From Sphingomonas sp. MA1305 (GTDB taxonomy: Bacteria; Pseudomonadota; Alphaproteobacteria; Sphingomonadales; Sphingomonadaceae), in the NCBI RefSeq assembly GCF_016107325.1, contig NZ_RCVT01000003.1, positions 310,001-374,000 of the forward strand: DNA of 64,000 nt, given 5' to 3'. A program made the position numbers and the translations under genes. Below are positions 16,400 through 25,396 of the stretch, one piece after another (within the stretch, counting starts at the first letter, position 1; each line of letters opens with the position of its first letter). The notes beneath the pieces are model-generated. The model was given only the letters and a program-made list of their open reading frames with translations. It was not told the DNA's origin and did not search any database.

Positions 16400-18565
16400 T
16401 CAGCCCACGAATTGCAGCATGATCGTCGCGAGCGGCGGCAGCGTGACCCAAGCCCCGCCGTCCTTCGCCGTCACGCCGCCCAAATTGCCCAGGCCGGATC
16501 CCCAATATTCGTGCGCGTCCGAATTGATGATCTCGCGCCAGCAGCCGTCGTGCGGCAGCGGGATGCGGTAGGGCGCGCGCGCTACCGGAGTCAGATTGGC
16601 GATCACCGCCACCGGCTTCTCGCCCGGCGCGGTCCGCAGCCAGGCGAAGACCGAGTTGAGCGCGTCGTCGGCGACCAGCCAGGCGAATCCCTCCGCCTCG
16701 CAATCGCGCGCATAGAGTGCGGGCGTGTCGCGATAGACGCGGTTGAGATCGCGCAGCAGATTCCGCACGCCTTCATGCGAATGGGCGCAGCGCAGACCCC
16801 AGTCGAGGGCGCGATCCTCACTCCATTCGCGGCGCTGGGCGAATTCCTGTCCCATGAACAGCAGTTTCTTGCCGGGATAGCCCCACATGAACGCGTAGAG
16901 GCTGCGCAGGTTCGCGAACTTCTGCCAGTCGTCGCCCGGCATCTTTTCGAGCAGCGTGCCCTTGCCGTGCACCACCTCGTCATGGCTCAGCGGCAGCACG
17001 AAATTCTCGTTGAAGGCGTAGACCAGGCCGAAGTTGATCTCGCCATGGTGATGGCGCCGATGGATCGGCTCACGCGCGAAATAGTGGAGCACGTCGTGCA
17101 TCCACCCCATGTTCCATTTGAAGCCGAAGCCGAGGTTGTTGCGCGGTCCGTCGTCCAGGGCGGGGGCGGATACGCCCGGCCAGCTGGTCGATTCCTCGGC
17201 GATGGTGAAGATGCCGGGATGCTCGCGATAGACCGCGCGGTTCATCGCGCGCAGGAAGTCCACCGCCTCCCAATTCTCGCGGCCGCCCTCCGCATTCGGG
17301 ATCCATTCGCCCGCCTGGCGGCTGTAGTCCCGGTACAGCATCGATGCGACCGCATCGACGCGCAATCCGTCGACATGGTAGCGTTCGGCCCAGAACAGGG
17401 CGTTGTTGACGAGGAACGCCTCGACCTCGCGGCGACCGAAATTGTAGATCGCCGTGTTCCAGTCGGGGTGGAAGCCGAGACGGGGATCGTCGTGTTCGTA
17501 GAGCGCGGTGCCGTCGAACCTGGCGAGGCCGTGCGCGTCGGTCGGGAAATGCGCCGGCACCCAGTCGAGGATGACGCCGATCCCCGCCTGATGCGCGCCG
17601 TCGACGAAGCGCGCGAAGCCTTCGTGGTCGCCGAACCGCGCCGTCGGCGCGTAGAGGCCGGTGGTCTGATAGCCCCATGACGGGTCGTAGGGATGCTCGC
17701 TGACCGGCATGAACTCGATATGGGTGAAGCCCAGGTCGACGACATAGGGGATCAGCCGGTCGGCCAGCGCGTCCCAGCTGAGATACCAGCCGTTGTCGTC
17801 GCGATCCCAGGATCCTGCGTGCACTTCGTAGATGCTGATCGGCACGCGGCGCGGATCGACGCCTGCCCAGCTGTCGCGATGCGGTGCGTCGTGCCAGACA
17901 TGCGCGGGTGGGGCGGTGGTGATCGACGCGGTCTTCGGCCGCAATTCGGCGGCGAAGGCGAAGGGGTCCGCCTTCAGCGGCTGGATGGTGCCGTCCGGCC
18001 CGACGATCTCGAACTTGTAGGCACGGCCAGGGCCTATGTCGGGAAGGAAGATCTCCCACACGCCGACCGCGCCACGACGGCGCATGACATGCCGCGCGCC
18101 GTTCCAGTCATTGAAGTCGCCGACGACCGACACCCGCCGGGCGTTGGGGGCCCAAACCGCGAAATGCGTGCCCTGCGCGCCCTCATGCTCGATCTGGTGC
18201 GCACCGACCTTGTCCCACAGGCGGAAGTGCGATCCCTCAGCCATCAGATAATCGTCGGTGGGGCCGAGCACCGGGCCGAAGCTATACGGGTCCGTCAGCC
18301 ACCATTCGGCGCCATAGCCCTGGGCCTTATACTTCACCGGCTGCGGATCACCGGCGACGTCGCCTTCGAACAGGCCGCGGTCGTCGGTGCGGATCAGCAC
18401 GCCAAGGCTCGTGCCGTCGAGCGCATGCGCCTCCACCGTCTCCGCGCCGGGTATCAGTGCGCGAGCGAAACTGCCCTTCGGTCCGGCGAAGACGCCGAGC
18501 AGCGAGAAGGGGTCGTCGTGCCGCCCCTCAATCAGGGCTGCCAGGGCGCCGCGCGGCGGCTTCAC
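16400..18565 (-). CDS. glgB: 1,4-alpha-glucan branching enzyme
   Basis: GH13 enzyme introducing alpha-1,6 branches into glycogen. Of 721 residues, the N-terminal N1 and CBM48 domains precede the barrel. Catalytic nucleophile Asp is in [16 protein letters not shown], the acid Glu in [13 protein letters not shown], and the transition-state Asp in [17 protein letters not shown] chose the GTG at 18565, which overlaps the glgP stop (GTGA) and starts the protein [14 protein letters not shown]. An upstream in-frame start at 18679 would add 38 atypical residues lying wholly inside glgP. Operon position and family are both clear. Confidence 0.95.
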   Translation of the reverse strand: MKPPRGALAALIEGRHDDPFSLLGVFAGPKGSFARALIPGAETVEAHALDGTSLGVLIRTDDRGLFEGDVAGDPQPVKYKAQGYGAEWWLTDPYSFGPVLGPTDDYLMAEGSHFRLWDKVGAHQIEHEGAQGTHFAVWAPNARRVSVVGDFNDWNGARHVMRRRGAVGVWEIFLPDIGPGRAYKFEIVGPDGTIQPLKADPFAFAAELRPKTASITTAPPAHVWHDAPHRDSWAGVDPRRVPISIYEVHAGSWDRDDNGWYLSWDALADRLIPYVVDLGFTHIEFMPVSEHPYDPSWGYQTTGLYAPTARFGDHEGFARFVDGAHQAGIGVILDWVPAHFPTDAHGLARFDGTALYEHDDPRLGFHPDWNTAIYNFGRREVEAFLVNNALFWAERYHVDGLRVDAVASMLYRDYSRQAGEWIPNAEGGRENWEAVDFLRAMNRAVYREHPGIFTIAEESTSWPGVSAPALDDGPRNNLGFGFKWNMGWMHDVLHYFAREPIHRRHHHGEINFGLVYAFNENFVLPLSHDEVVHGKGTLLEKMPGDDWQKFANLRSLYAFMWGYPGKKLLFMGQEFAQRREWSEDRALDWGLRCAHSHEGVRNLLRDLNRVYRDTPALYARDCEAEGFAWLVADDALNSVFAWLRTAPGEKPVAVIANLTPVARAPYRIPLPHDGCWREIINSDAHEYWGSGLGNLGGVTAKDGGAWVTLPPLATIMLQFVG

Positions 18566-20976
18566 ATCACGCCCCAGATGTCGCGGGCATATTCGCTGAT
18601 CGTTCGGTCGGAAGAGAACCAGCCCATATTGGCGACGTTGAGGATCGCCGACCGACCCCAGGCGGCGGGGTCGCTCCAACGGGCATCGACCGCCCGCTGC
18701 GCGGCGGCATAAGCGTCGAAATCGGCAGCGACCATGAACCAGTCATGGTCGTACAGGCCCCCCATCAACCCCTTGTAGCGATCGGGATCGTCGGGCGAGA
18801 AGACACCGGAAGCAATCGCGCTGACTGCCTGCGCCAGCTCGCGCGAGTCCTCGATCACCTCGCGCGGTTCATAGCCGGCGGCGCGCTTTTCAGCGACCTC
18901 GTGGGCAGTCAGGCCGAAGATGAAGATGTTGTTGTCGCCGACGTGATCCTTGATCTCGATATTGGCGCCGTCGAGCGTGCCGATCGTCAGGGCGCCGTTC
19001 AGCGCGAACTTCATGTTGCCGGTGCCAGAGGCTTCCATGCCGGCGGTGCTGATCTGTTCGGACAGATCGGCAGCGGGGATCATCCGTTCTGCCAGGCTGA
19101 CGTTGTAATTGGGCACGAAGGCCACCTTCAACAGATCGCCGACCGCGGGATCGGCGTTGATCCGCTTAGCGACGTCATTGGCCAATTTGATGACCAGCTT
19201 GGCATTGTGGTAGCTCGACGCCGCCTTGCCGGCGAACAGCTTGACCCGCGGCGTCCAGTCCCGCTCCGGATGGCTGCGAATCTGGTCATACAGCGCCACC
19301 GTCTCGACGATATTGAGCAGCTGCCGCTTATATTCGTGGATGCGCTTGATCTGAACGTCGAAGATGGCGTCAGGATCGGCGCGCAAGCCTATGCTTTCCT
19401 TCAGATAATTCGACAGTGCCACCTTATTCGAACGCTTCACCGCGGCGAAACGCTCCCGAAAGGCTGCATCGTCGGCATAGGGCGCGAGCGCGGTCAGCGC
19501 CTGCGCGTCGTCGCGGAATGTCTCGCCGATCGCGCCGGCGACCAGCTCGGTCAGGCCCGGATTGCATTCCTGCAGCCAACGGCGCGGGGTGATGCCGTTG
19601 GTCTTGTTGTTGATCCGGTCGGGAAACAGCCGGTGCAGGTCCGCGAACACCGTCTTCTTCATCAATTCGGTGTGCAAAGCCGCCACACCGTTGACCGAAT
19701 GGCTGCCGGCGAAGGCGAGGTTCGCCATCCGGACGCGCCGTTCACCCCCTTCGTCGATCAGGCTGATCGCGGCAATGGCGCGATCGTCGATACCGTCGAC
19801 CTTGCGCGCATCGCGCAACAGCTTGGCGTTGATCTGATAGACCAACTGCATATGCCGTGGCAGCAGGCGCTCGAACAGCGGCAACGGCCAGCTTTCCAAC
19901 GCCTCGGGCAGCAAGGTGTGATTGGTGTAGCCGAAGGTCGCACGGGTGATGTCCCACGCCTCCTCGAAGGCCAACTCGTGGAAATCGACCAGCACCCGCA
20001 TCAGTTCGGCGACAGACACGGCGGGATGGGTATCGTTCAACTGGATCGCCGCTTTATCGGGCAGGGTGCGGATGTCCCCGAAATATTGGACGTGACGGCG
20101 CACGATGTCCTGGATCGATGCCGAGGAGAAGAAATACTCCTGGCGCAGCCGCAATTCCTGCCCCGCGGGGGTGGAATCGTTGGGATAAAGAACGCGGGTC
20201 AGCGTCTCCGCCCGCAGCTGCCCGGCAAGCGCGCCCTGAAAATCGCCCGCGTTGAACTGGTCGAGGCGGATCGGGTCAAAGGCGCGGGCACGCCACAGCC
20301 GCAGCGTATTGACCCGCTTGCCGCGCCAGCCGACCATCGGCGTATCGAAGGCGACCGCTTCCACCGCCTCTGCCGGCGACCAATGGGTCAGGCCGGCCGC
20401 GGTGCTAGTCACCTCGCCGCCGAAGCCGACGAAATAGGCGCTCTCCCGGCGCTCGAACTCCCACGGGTTGCCGTGCGCCAGCCACGTCTCCGGCAGCTCG
20501 ACCTGCCAGCCATCGTCGATGCGTTGGCGGAACATGCCGTTCACGTAGCGAATGCCATAGCCGTAAGCCGGCAGGTCGAGGCTGGCGAGGCTTTCCATGA
20601 AGCAGGCTGCGAGCCGGCCGAGACCGCCGTTGCCGAGCGCCGCGTCGGGCTCGATCTCCTCGATCTCCGCAAGGTCGACGCCGAGGGATGACAGGGCCGC
20701 CGCCACCTCTTCGGTATGGCGAAGGTTGGACAAAGCGTCGCGCAACAGGCGGCCGATCAGGAACTCGAGGCTGAGATAATAGACCCGCTTCGCCCCGGCG
20801 GCATGCGCCGCCTTGGTGGACTCCATCCAGCGTTCGATGATCTCGTTGCGCAGCGTGAGGATCGTTGCCGCCAGCCAATCATGGGGACGCGCCGCCTGCG
20901 CGTCCTTACCGATCCGGTGGACGAGCGTGTCGACGATCGAAGAGGCGAGCGCCTGAGGAGAATCGCTATCGGTCAC
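18562..20976 (-). CDS. glgP: Glycogen/starch/alpha-glucan phosphorylase
   Basis: Pyridoxal-phosphate enzyme that releases glucose-1-phosphate from glycogen. The PLP-binding region EASGTGNMKFALNG, followed by GTLDGANIEI, is near the C-terminus. The N-terminal part contains NGGLGRLAACFMESLASLDL, the signature of the family. The length is about 804 residues. Two in-frame GTG starts exist, at 20976 and 21009, neither with a strong Shine-Dalgarno. I prefer 20976 because the protein then begins with the usual short hydrophilic segment; the longer form adds 11 residues. First gene of the glg operon. Confidence 0.94.
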   Translation of the reverse strand: MTDSDSPQALASSIVDTLVHRIGKDAQAARPHDWLAATILTLRNEIIERWMESTKAAHAAGAKRVYYLSLEFLIGRLLRDALSNLRHTEEVAAALSSLGVDLAEIEEIEPDAALGNGGLGRLAACFMESLASLDLPAYGYGIRYVNGMFRQRIDDGWQVELPETWLAHGNPWEFERRESAYFVGFGGEVTSTAAGLTHWSPAEAVEAVAFDTPMVGWRGKRVNTLRLWRARAFDPIRLDQFNAGDFQGALAGQLRAETLTRVLYPNDSTPAGQELRLRQEYFFSSASIQDIVRRHVQYFGDIRTLPDKAAIQLNDTHPAVSVAELMRVLVDFHELAFEEAWDITRATFGYTNHTLLPEALESWPLPLFERLLPRHMQLVYQINAKLLRDARKVDGIDDRAIAAISLIDEGGERRVRMANLAFAGSHSVNGVAALHTELMKKTVFADLHRLFPDRINNKTNGITPRRWLQECNPGLTELVAGAIGETFRDDAQALTALAPYADDAAFRERFAAVKRSNKVALSNYLKESIGLRADPDAIFDVQIKRIHEYKRQLLNIVETVALYDQIRSHPERDWTPRVKLFAGKAASSYHNAKLVIKLANDVAKRINADPAVGDLLKVAFVPNYNVSLAERMIPAADLSEQISTAGMEASGTGNMKFALNGALTIGTLDGANIEIKDHVGDNNIFIFGLTAHEVAEKRAAGYEPREVIEDSRELAQAVSAIASGVFSPDDPDRYKGLMGGLYDHDWFMVAADFDAYAAAQRAVDARWSDPAAWGRSAILNVANMGWFSSDRTISEYARDIWGVM

Positions 20977-21077
20977 AATGGCCCCGTAACTTGGGAAATG
21001 GGTAAGCACGTACTGACGACAGGGCCCATAATCTTGGCACTGTTAACATGTTGCCGAGGGGCGAAACGGCGTGGCGA

Positions 21078-22376
21078 TCAGAACATTCCCCACAGCAAGG
21101 TGATGTTCAAGCCAATGATCGTCGCCGCGATGATCCAGGCTAGAGCGCGCAGCCAGATCGGGCCGGCGAACCGTCCCATCACGGTCGAGCGGCCGGTGAA
21201 GGCGACCAGCGGCACCACGGCAAACGGCAATTGCAGGCTCAGCACGACCTGGCTCAGCACCAGCAGCCGGGTCGCGCCGCTGTCGCCCGCCGCTCCGACG
21301 ACGAGGACCGCCGGGACGATCGCGAGCAGCCGGGTGACCAGCCGCCGCAGCCAGACCGGCAGCCGGATGTCGAGGAAGCCCTCCATCACGATTTGGCCGG
21401 CGAGGGTTCCGGTGACGGTGGAATTCTGTCCGGAGGCGAGCAGGGCGATGCCGAAGACGATGCTCGCCGCACCGACCCCCATGGTCGGCGCCAGCAGGCG
21501 ATAGGCCTCGTCGATATCGGCGACGCCGGTCTGGCCGCTGGCATGGAACACCGCCGCGGCAAGGATCAGGATGGCGGCATTGATGAAGAAGGCGAGGCCG
21601 AGTGCAAGCGTACTATCGAACGTTGCCAGCCGGACCGCTTCCGCCTTGGCCGCGTCATCGGCTTCGATCGCGCGCGTCTGCACGATCGAGGAATGAAGGT
21701 AGAGATTGTGCGGCATCACCGTCGCACCGAGGATGCCGATGGCGAGGTATAGCTTCGTCGGATCGGACAGGATGCCGGGTGTCGGCAGCAAGCCCGCGAC
21801 GACACCGCCGACATCGGGTCTGGCATGGAACAGCTCGAACGCGAAACAGCCGGCGATGATCAGCAGCAGCGCGACGATGAATGCCTCGATCTTGCGAAAG
21901 CCGTAGCGCTGCAGGGCGAGGATCAGGAAGACATCGAGCGCAGTGACCAGAACGCCCCAGACGAGAGGCAGATCGAACAGGAGCTTCAACGCAATCGCGG
22001 TGCCGAGCACTTCTGCCAGGTCGCAGGCGATGATCGCAACCTCGGCCAGCGCCCAGAGGCCGAGCGTGACCGACCGGGAATACTGCGCCCGGCACGCCTG
22101 GGCGAGATCCAGCCCGGCTGCGATGCCGAGCCGGGCCGACAAGGCCTGCAGCACGATCGCCATCAGGTTGGACAGCAGAACGACCGAGAGCAATGTATAG
22201 CCAAAGGCCGAGCCGCCGGCGATGTCCGTCGCCCAATTGCCCGGATCCATGTAGCCGACCGCGACAAGAAATCCCGGTCCAAGGAATGCCGCCAACCGCC
22301 GCCCCGGTTTACCCCCGACCGGCACCACGACGCTACGGTGGCTGCCGATCAGCGAGGGGGCGGAAGCAGGTGGCAT
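21078..22376 (-). CDS. mntH: Nramp-family divalent metal (Mn/Fe) transporter
   Basis: A proton-coupled divalent metal importer of about 432 residues with 11 predicted membrane helices. The metal-site motif of helix 1 is present ([10 protein letters not shown]), as is the helix 6 motif ([11 protein letters not shown]) with the conserved Met. The start at ATG 22376 gives a short cytoplasmic leader ending [17 protein letters not shown]; the frame is open to 22484 but that extension is Cys/His-rich and unlike the family. It stands alone, facing the same way as its neighbours. I found no clear MntR, Fur or Mur box in the 226 bases upstream. Confidence 0.9.
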   Translation of the reverse strand: MPPASAPSLIGSHRSVVVPVGGKPGRRLAAFLGPGFLVAVGYMDPGNWATDIAGGSAFGYTLLSVVLLSNLMAIVLQALSARLGIAAGLDLAQACRAQYSRSVTLGLWALAEVAIIACDLAEVLGTAIALKLLFDLPLVWGVLVTALDVFLILALQRYGFRKIEAFIVALLLIIAGCFAFELFHARPDVGGVVAGLLPTPGILSDPTKLYLAIGILGATVMPHNLYLHSSIVQTRAIEADDAAKAEAVRLATFDSTLALGLAFFINAAILILAAAVFHASGQTGVADIDEAYRLLAPTMGVGAASIVFGIALLASGQNSTVTGTLAGQIVMEGFLDIRLPVWLRRLVTRLLAIVPAVLVVGAAGDSGATRLLVLSQVVLSLQLPFAVVPLVAFTGRSTVMGRFAGPIWLRALAWIIAATIIGLNITLLWGMF

Positions 22377-22602
22377 CGGCCGAATGTGTGGCGGATGATG
22401 GCACGATCGGCAAAGAGAATGTTTTGTTGTGCGGTGCGGAACCTTTTCGGCCGCCGCCTTCTCATGAGAAAAATGGGCCCTCACCTCGGCGGATCGGCTC
22501 TCATCATTTTGCTCGCTGGCGCGGATCGTGGCGTTGATGCCGGCGGGGGAGAAGCCGCCGGATTACGGCTGCACGATCTCGGTAGACGGGAGCCCGGCCG
22601 GC

Positions 22603-23457
22603 CTATAGCGGGTCGCCGGCTTGGCAGCGTTCGAGTTCGACGGGGTCGTGGGTACAGGTGATTGTGACCGCGTCGCGCCGTTCGATCGAGAGCGTCCGCA
22701 GCCGCTGCTGATTGGCGAGGCGGGCGACCCGATCGACCTCCATCAGCCGTTGATAGGCGCGCAGCCCCGGGGTGCAGCGCCGCTGCGCACTGCGCATCTC
22801 GCCGCGATAGAAATAGGCGTCGCCGGCATGAAGCAACCATCGGCCGTCGCCGACGCGGACCGCGACCCCGGCGTGCCCCCAGGTGTGGCCGGGCAGGGGC
22901 AGCAACAAAATTTCCGGCGGCAAGCCGTCCAGATCGCGGACCGCGTCGAAGCCGAACCACGGTTCCCCCCTTGCGCCATAGCCGCGCCAGCGCTGCACCT
23001 CGTCGATCTGGGCGGGGCGCCAGCGGTGGCGGGCGACGAAGTCGGCCCGTGGCCCGGTCGCATCGTCATATTCACGCTGCATGACATGGACCGTCGCGTG
23101 CGGAAAATCCTCCAGTCCGCCGGCATGGTCGAAATCGAGATGGGTGGCGATAATGTGCCGGACATCGTCGGCGCGATAGCCCAGCGCCTCGATCTGGCGC
23201 CGCGCGGTCTCCCGCTCGTCGAGCCGGATATTGAGCATCGCCCGCCACGCCGGGGTGATGCGGGGGTGGGGGTAATGGTGGGGATGGGCGACGTCGCGCA
23301 GGCCATAGCCGGTGTCGACCAGCACCAGGCCGTGCGCGTCCGTCTCGATCAGCAGGCAGTGGCAGACGATTCGCCCGAGCGGGCCGAGGCTGCGGCCGTC
23401 GAACAGGGCGCCGCCGAGCGGGCAGTCGGTGCCGCAGTTGAGGTGGTGGATTCGCAT
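22603..23457 (-). CDS. MBL-fold metallo-hydrolase, lactonase-like
   Basis: A 284-residue metallo-beta-lactamase-fold enzyme with a zinc-site motif near THLDFDHAGG (His106, Asp108, Asp110, His111). Other probable ligands are the His in LPGHTWGH, the Asp in LLHAGDAYF and the His in TCTHDP. The sequence resembles the N-acyl homoserine lactonase-like branch of the family (MRIHHLNCGTDCPLGG start), but the second His of the usual HxHxDH motif is Asp. Substrate is therefore not assigned. The ATG at 23457 is preferred over an earlier start at 23517. No luxI/luxR gene is nearby. Confidence 0.8.
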   Translation of the reverse strand: MRIHHLNCGTDCPLGGALFDGRSLGPLGRIVCHCLLIETDAHGLVLVDTGYGLRDVAHPHHYPHPRITPAWRAMLNIRLDERETARRQIEALGYRADDVRHIIATHLDFDHAGGLEDFPHATVHVMQREYDDATGPRADFVARHRWRPAQIDEVQRWRGYGARGEPWFGFDAVRDLDGLPPEILLLPLPGHTWGHAGVAVRVGDGRWLLHAGDAYFYRGEMRSAQRRCTPGLRAYQRLMEVDRVARLANQQRLRTLSIERRDAVTITCTHDPVELERCQAGDPL

Positions 23458-23559
23458 CGCGACGCTCCTGCCAGATCGCCGCCGGGCGACCGTTCCTGGC
23501 AGGTAACCTCCTGACATCGAACGGGATCAGCCGATGTTAGCCAGTCTGCGAGATTTGGG

Positions 23560-24201
23560 TCAGACCGGCGCCTTGCTCAACTCCACGTCGGGTCCGGCGC
23601 CATAATGATGCCAGGTGAAGATCGCGAGCGCGCCTCGGTGCGGGCGCCATGCCTCGGCAATCTGACGCACCAGCTTCTCGGAAGGACGGGTGTCGTGGCC
23701 GAGCAATTTGCCGATCTCGACCTGCACCGCCAGATCGCCGGCGGGCCAGACGTCCGGACGCCCCTCGGCGAACAACAGATAGATTTCCGCCGACCAGCGG
23801 CCGATGCCCTTGATCCGGACGAGTTGCGCAATCGCCTCTTCGTCATCGGCGGCCAGATGGTCGAGGTCGAGGCGACCGCTCGTCACTTCTTCGGCGAGGC
23901 TGCGCGCATAGGATGCCTTTTGCCGCGACAGGCCGGCCGCGCGCAGCGTCTCGTCGCTGGCGGCGAGGATGGTGTGCGGATCGCTGGGATTGCCGACCAG
24001 CGAGGCGAGCTTGGCATAGACCGCATTGGCCGACTGGACGCTGACCTGCTGTCCCAGGATCGTCCGCAGCAACGTATCGTAGCCGCGGGCGCGGATGCGC
24101 GGGGCGGGATAGCCGACGCGGGCGAGGCCCTCGGCAAAGGCGGGCTCGATCGCGCCGAGCGCATCGAGCGCATCGCGCAACTGTTCGGCGTTCAGGCCCA
24201 T
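23560..24201 (-). CDS. DNA-3-methyladenine glycosylase (AlkA-type, HhH-GPD)
   Basis: A 213-residue base-excision repair glycosylase that removes alkylated purines. It has the helix-hairpin-helix region LVRIKGIGRWSAEIYLL followed by the catalytic Asp in VWPAGDLAVQ, as in the HhH-GPD superfamily. No iron-sulfur Cys cluster is present, which fits AlkA rather than MutY/Nth. The short length, lacking the N-terminal AlkA domain, matches the alphaproteobacterial subfamily. The ATG at 24201 gives MGLNAEQLRDALDALG; further upstream codons overlap the ferredoxin promoter region. Divergent from the ferredoxin gene 57 bases away. Confidence 0.88.
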   Translation of the reverse strand: MGLNAEQLRDALDALGAIEPAFAEGLARVGYPAPRIRARGYDTLLRTILGQQVSVQSANAVYAKLASLVGNPSDPHTILAASDETLRAAGLSRQKASYARSLAEEVTSGRLDLDHLAADDEEAIAQLVRIKGIGRWSAEIYLLFAEGRPDVWPAGDLAVQVEIGKLLGHDTRPSEKLVRQIAEAWRPHRGALAIFTWHHYGAGPDVELSKAPV

Positions 24202-24258
24202 GCTTGATCCCGGACGGCGCAGGCGGCTAGGGCGCGGAGACGAATTCTGGAGAAGATC

Positions 24259-24576
24259 ATGGCCAAGCTTATCGTCGTCACGCGGACGGGGGAAGAACGC
24301 GAAGTCGCTGGCGACACGGGGCTTTCCGTGATGGAAGTGATCCGCGACGGCGGCATCGACGAGATCCTCGCGCTGTGCGGCGGCTGCTGCTCGTGCGCGA
24401 CCTGCCACGTCCACGTCGACCCCGCCTTCGCCGACAAACTGCCGCCGATGAGTGAGGACGAGAATGACCTGCTCGATTCGGTCGACGACCGTGACGCGAC
24501 CAGCCGGCTGTCGTGCCAGCTGCCGTTCGGGCCGGCGCTGGACGGAATGCGCGTGACGATCGGCGCGGACGAATAA
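24259..24576 (+). CDS. Adrenodoxin-type [2Fe-2S] ferredoxin
   Basis: A 105-residue electron carrier. The cluster ligands Cys40, Cys46, Cys49 and Cys86 follow the C-x5-C-x2-C ... C pattern of vertebrate/ISC-type ferredoxins (LCGGCCSCATCHV ... LSCQLP). Two extra Cys (43, 44) sit in the loop. Such proteins feed cytochrome P450s, aromatic-ring hydroxylases or Fe-S assembly; no such partner gene is adjacent. It is transcribed divergently from the AlkA-type gene and ends at a strong bidirectional hairpin at 24586. Confidence 0.92.
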   Translation: MAKLIVVTRTGEEREVAGDTGLSVMEVIRDGGIDEILALCGGCCSCATCHVHVDPAFADKLPPMSEDENDLLDSVDDRDATSRLSCQLPFGPALDGMRVTIGADE

Positions 24577-24585
24577 GACGTTGCC

Positions 24586-24611
24586 GAGCCCCTCCGACGA
24601 CGGAGGGGCTC
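24586..24611. terminator. Bidirectional hairpin terminator, ferredoxin/rlmB
   Basis: A perfect 11-base stem (GAGCCCCTCCG / CGGAGGGGCTC) with an ACGA loop lies exactly in the 43-base convergent gap between the ferredoxin gene and rlmB. It has no long T-run, but placement and stability suggest termination for both genes. Confidence 0.7.
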
Positions 24612-24619
24612 ACGGGCGA

Positions 24620-25363
24620 TCAGCGGGCCGCCACTGCGTAGAGCGCGATCGCCGCGGCGTTGGAGACGTTGAGGCTTTCGACCTTGTGGCTGATCGGCAG
24701 CTTGGCGAGCTCGTCGCAATGCGCCTCGGTGTTCTGGCGCATGCCCTCGCCCTCTGCGCCGAGCACGATGCAGATGCGCTGTTTGCCCATCGCCTGTGCC
24801 AGCGTCTGATTGGCGTGGCCGGTCAGGCCGATCCGCCAGAAGCCGGCTTCGGCGATCTCCTCCAGCGCACGGGCGAGATTGACGACGCGGACCCAGGGCA
24901 CCGTCTCCAGCGCACCGGACGCCGAGCGGGCGACCGTGCCGCTTTCCGGCGGCGCGTGGCGATCCTGCGTGACGATGCCGAGCGCGTCGAACGCCGCTGC
25001 CGAGCGCAGGATCGCGCCGACATTGTGCGGGTCGGTGACCTGATCGAGCACGACGAGCGGGCGCTGGTCATCCTGCCCCTCGATCAGCAGGTCGCCCAGC
25101 CACATGTCTTCGAGCGGCTCGACCTCCGCGACCAGGCCCTGATGCGGGGCATCGGCGGGCACCAGCCGGCCGAGGTCTGCGACATCGGCGAAGGTCACCG
25201 GCAGCACCGGCGGCAGGTCGAGCGCGGCGAGCGCCTCGCGCGTGCCCCACAGCTTGCGCACGACGCGGTTCGGATTGGCGAGCGCCGCCGTCACCGCGTG
25301 ACGACCCCAGAAGCGGGGACGGTTGGCGGTGCCGGTCGACGGACGGTGGCCACGACGCGCCAT
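24620..25363 (-). CDS. rlmB: TrmH/SpoU-family RNA 2'-O-methyltransferase (RlmB-like)
   Basis: A 247-residue SPOUT methyltransferase, probably modifying G2251-equivalent of 23S rRNA. The three family motifs are visible: VTDPHNVGAILRSAAAF (motif 1), IVLGAEGEGMRQN (motif 2) and SLNVSNAAAIALYA (motif 3). A short N-terminal RNA-binding domain (about 20-85) includes FWGRHAVTAALANPNR, typical of RlmB. Other TrmH-family targets, such as tRNA, cannot be excluded. ATG at 25363; convergent with the ferredoxin gene. Confidence 0.9.
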   Translation of the reverse strand: MARRGHRPSTGTANRPRFWGRHAVTAALANPNRVVRKLWGTREALAALDLPPVLPVTFADVADLGRLVPADAPHQGLVAEVEPLEDMWLGDLLIEGQDDQRPLVVLDQVTDPHNVGAILRSAAAFDALGIVTQDRHAPPESGTVARSASGALETVPWVRVVNLARALEEIAEAGFWRIGLTGHANQTLAQAMGKQRICIVLGAEGEGMRQNTEAHCDELAKLPISHKVESLNVSNAAAIALYAVAAR

Positions 25364-25396
25364 CAGCGGGAGCTCGTCATTTGGGAAAAGGCGGGA

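Noticed and set aside
21010..21077. Regulatory site upstream of glgP
   Set aside because: A short AT-richer stretch with GTTAAC is present but no convincing -35/-10 or operator could be defined.
22377..22602. Manganese or iron regulator box before mntH
   Set aside because: I looked for Fur/Mur/MntR-like inverted repeats and found only weak partial symmetry, so no site is claimed.
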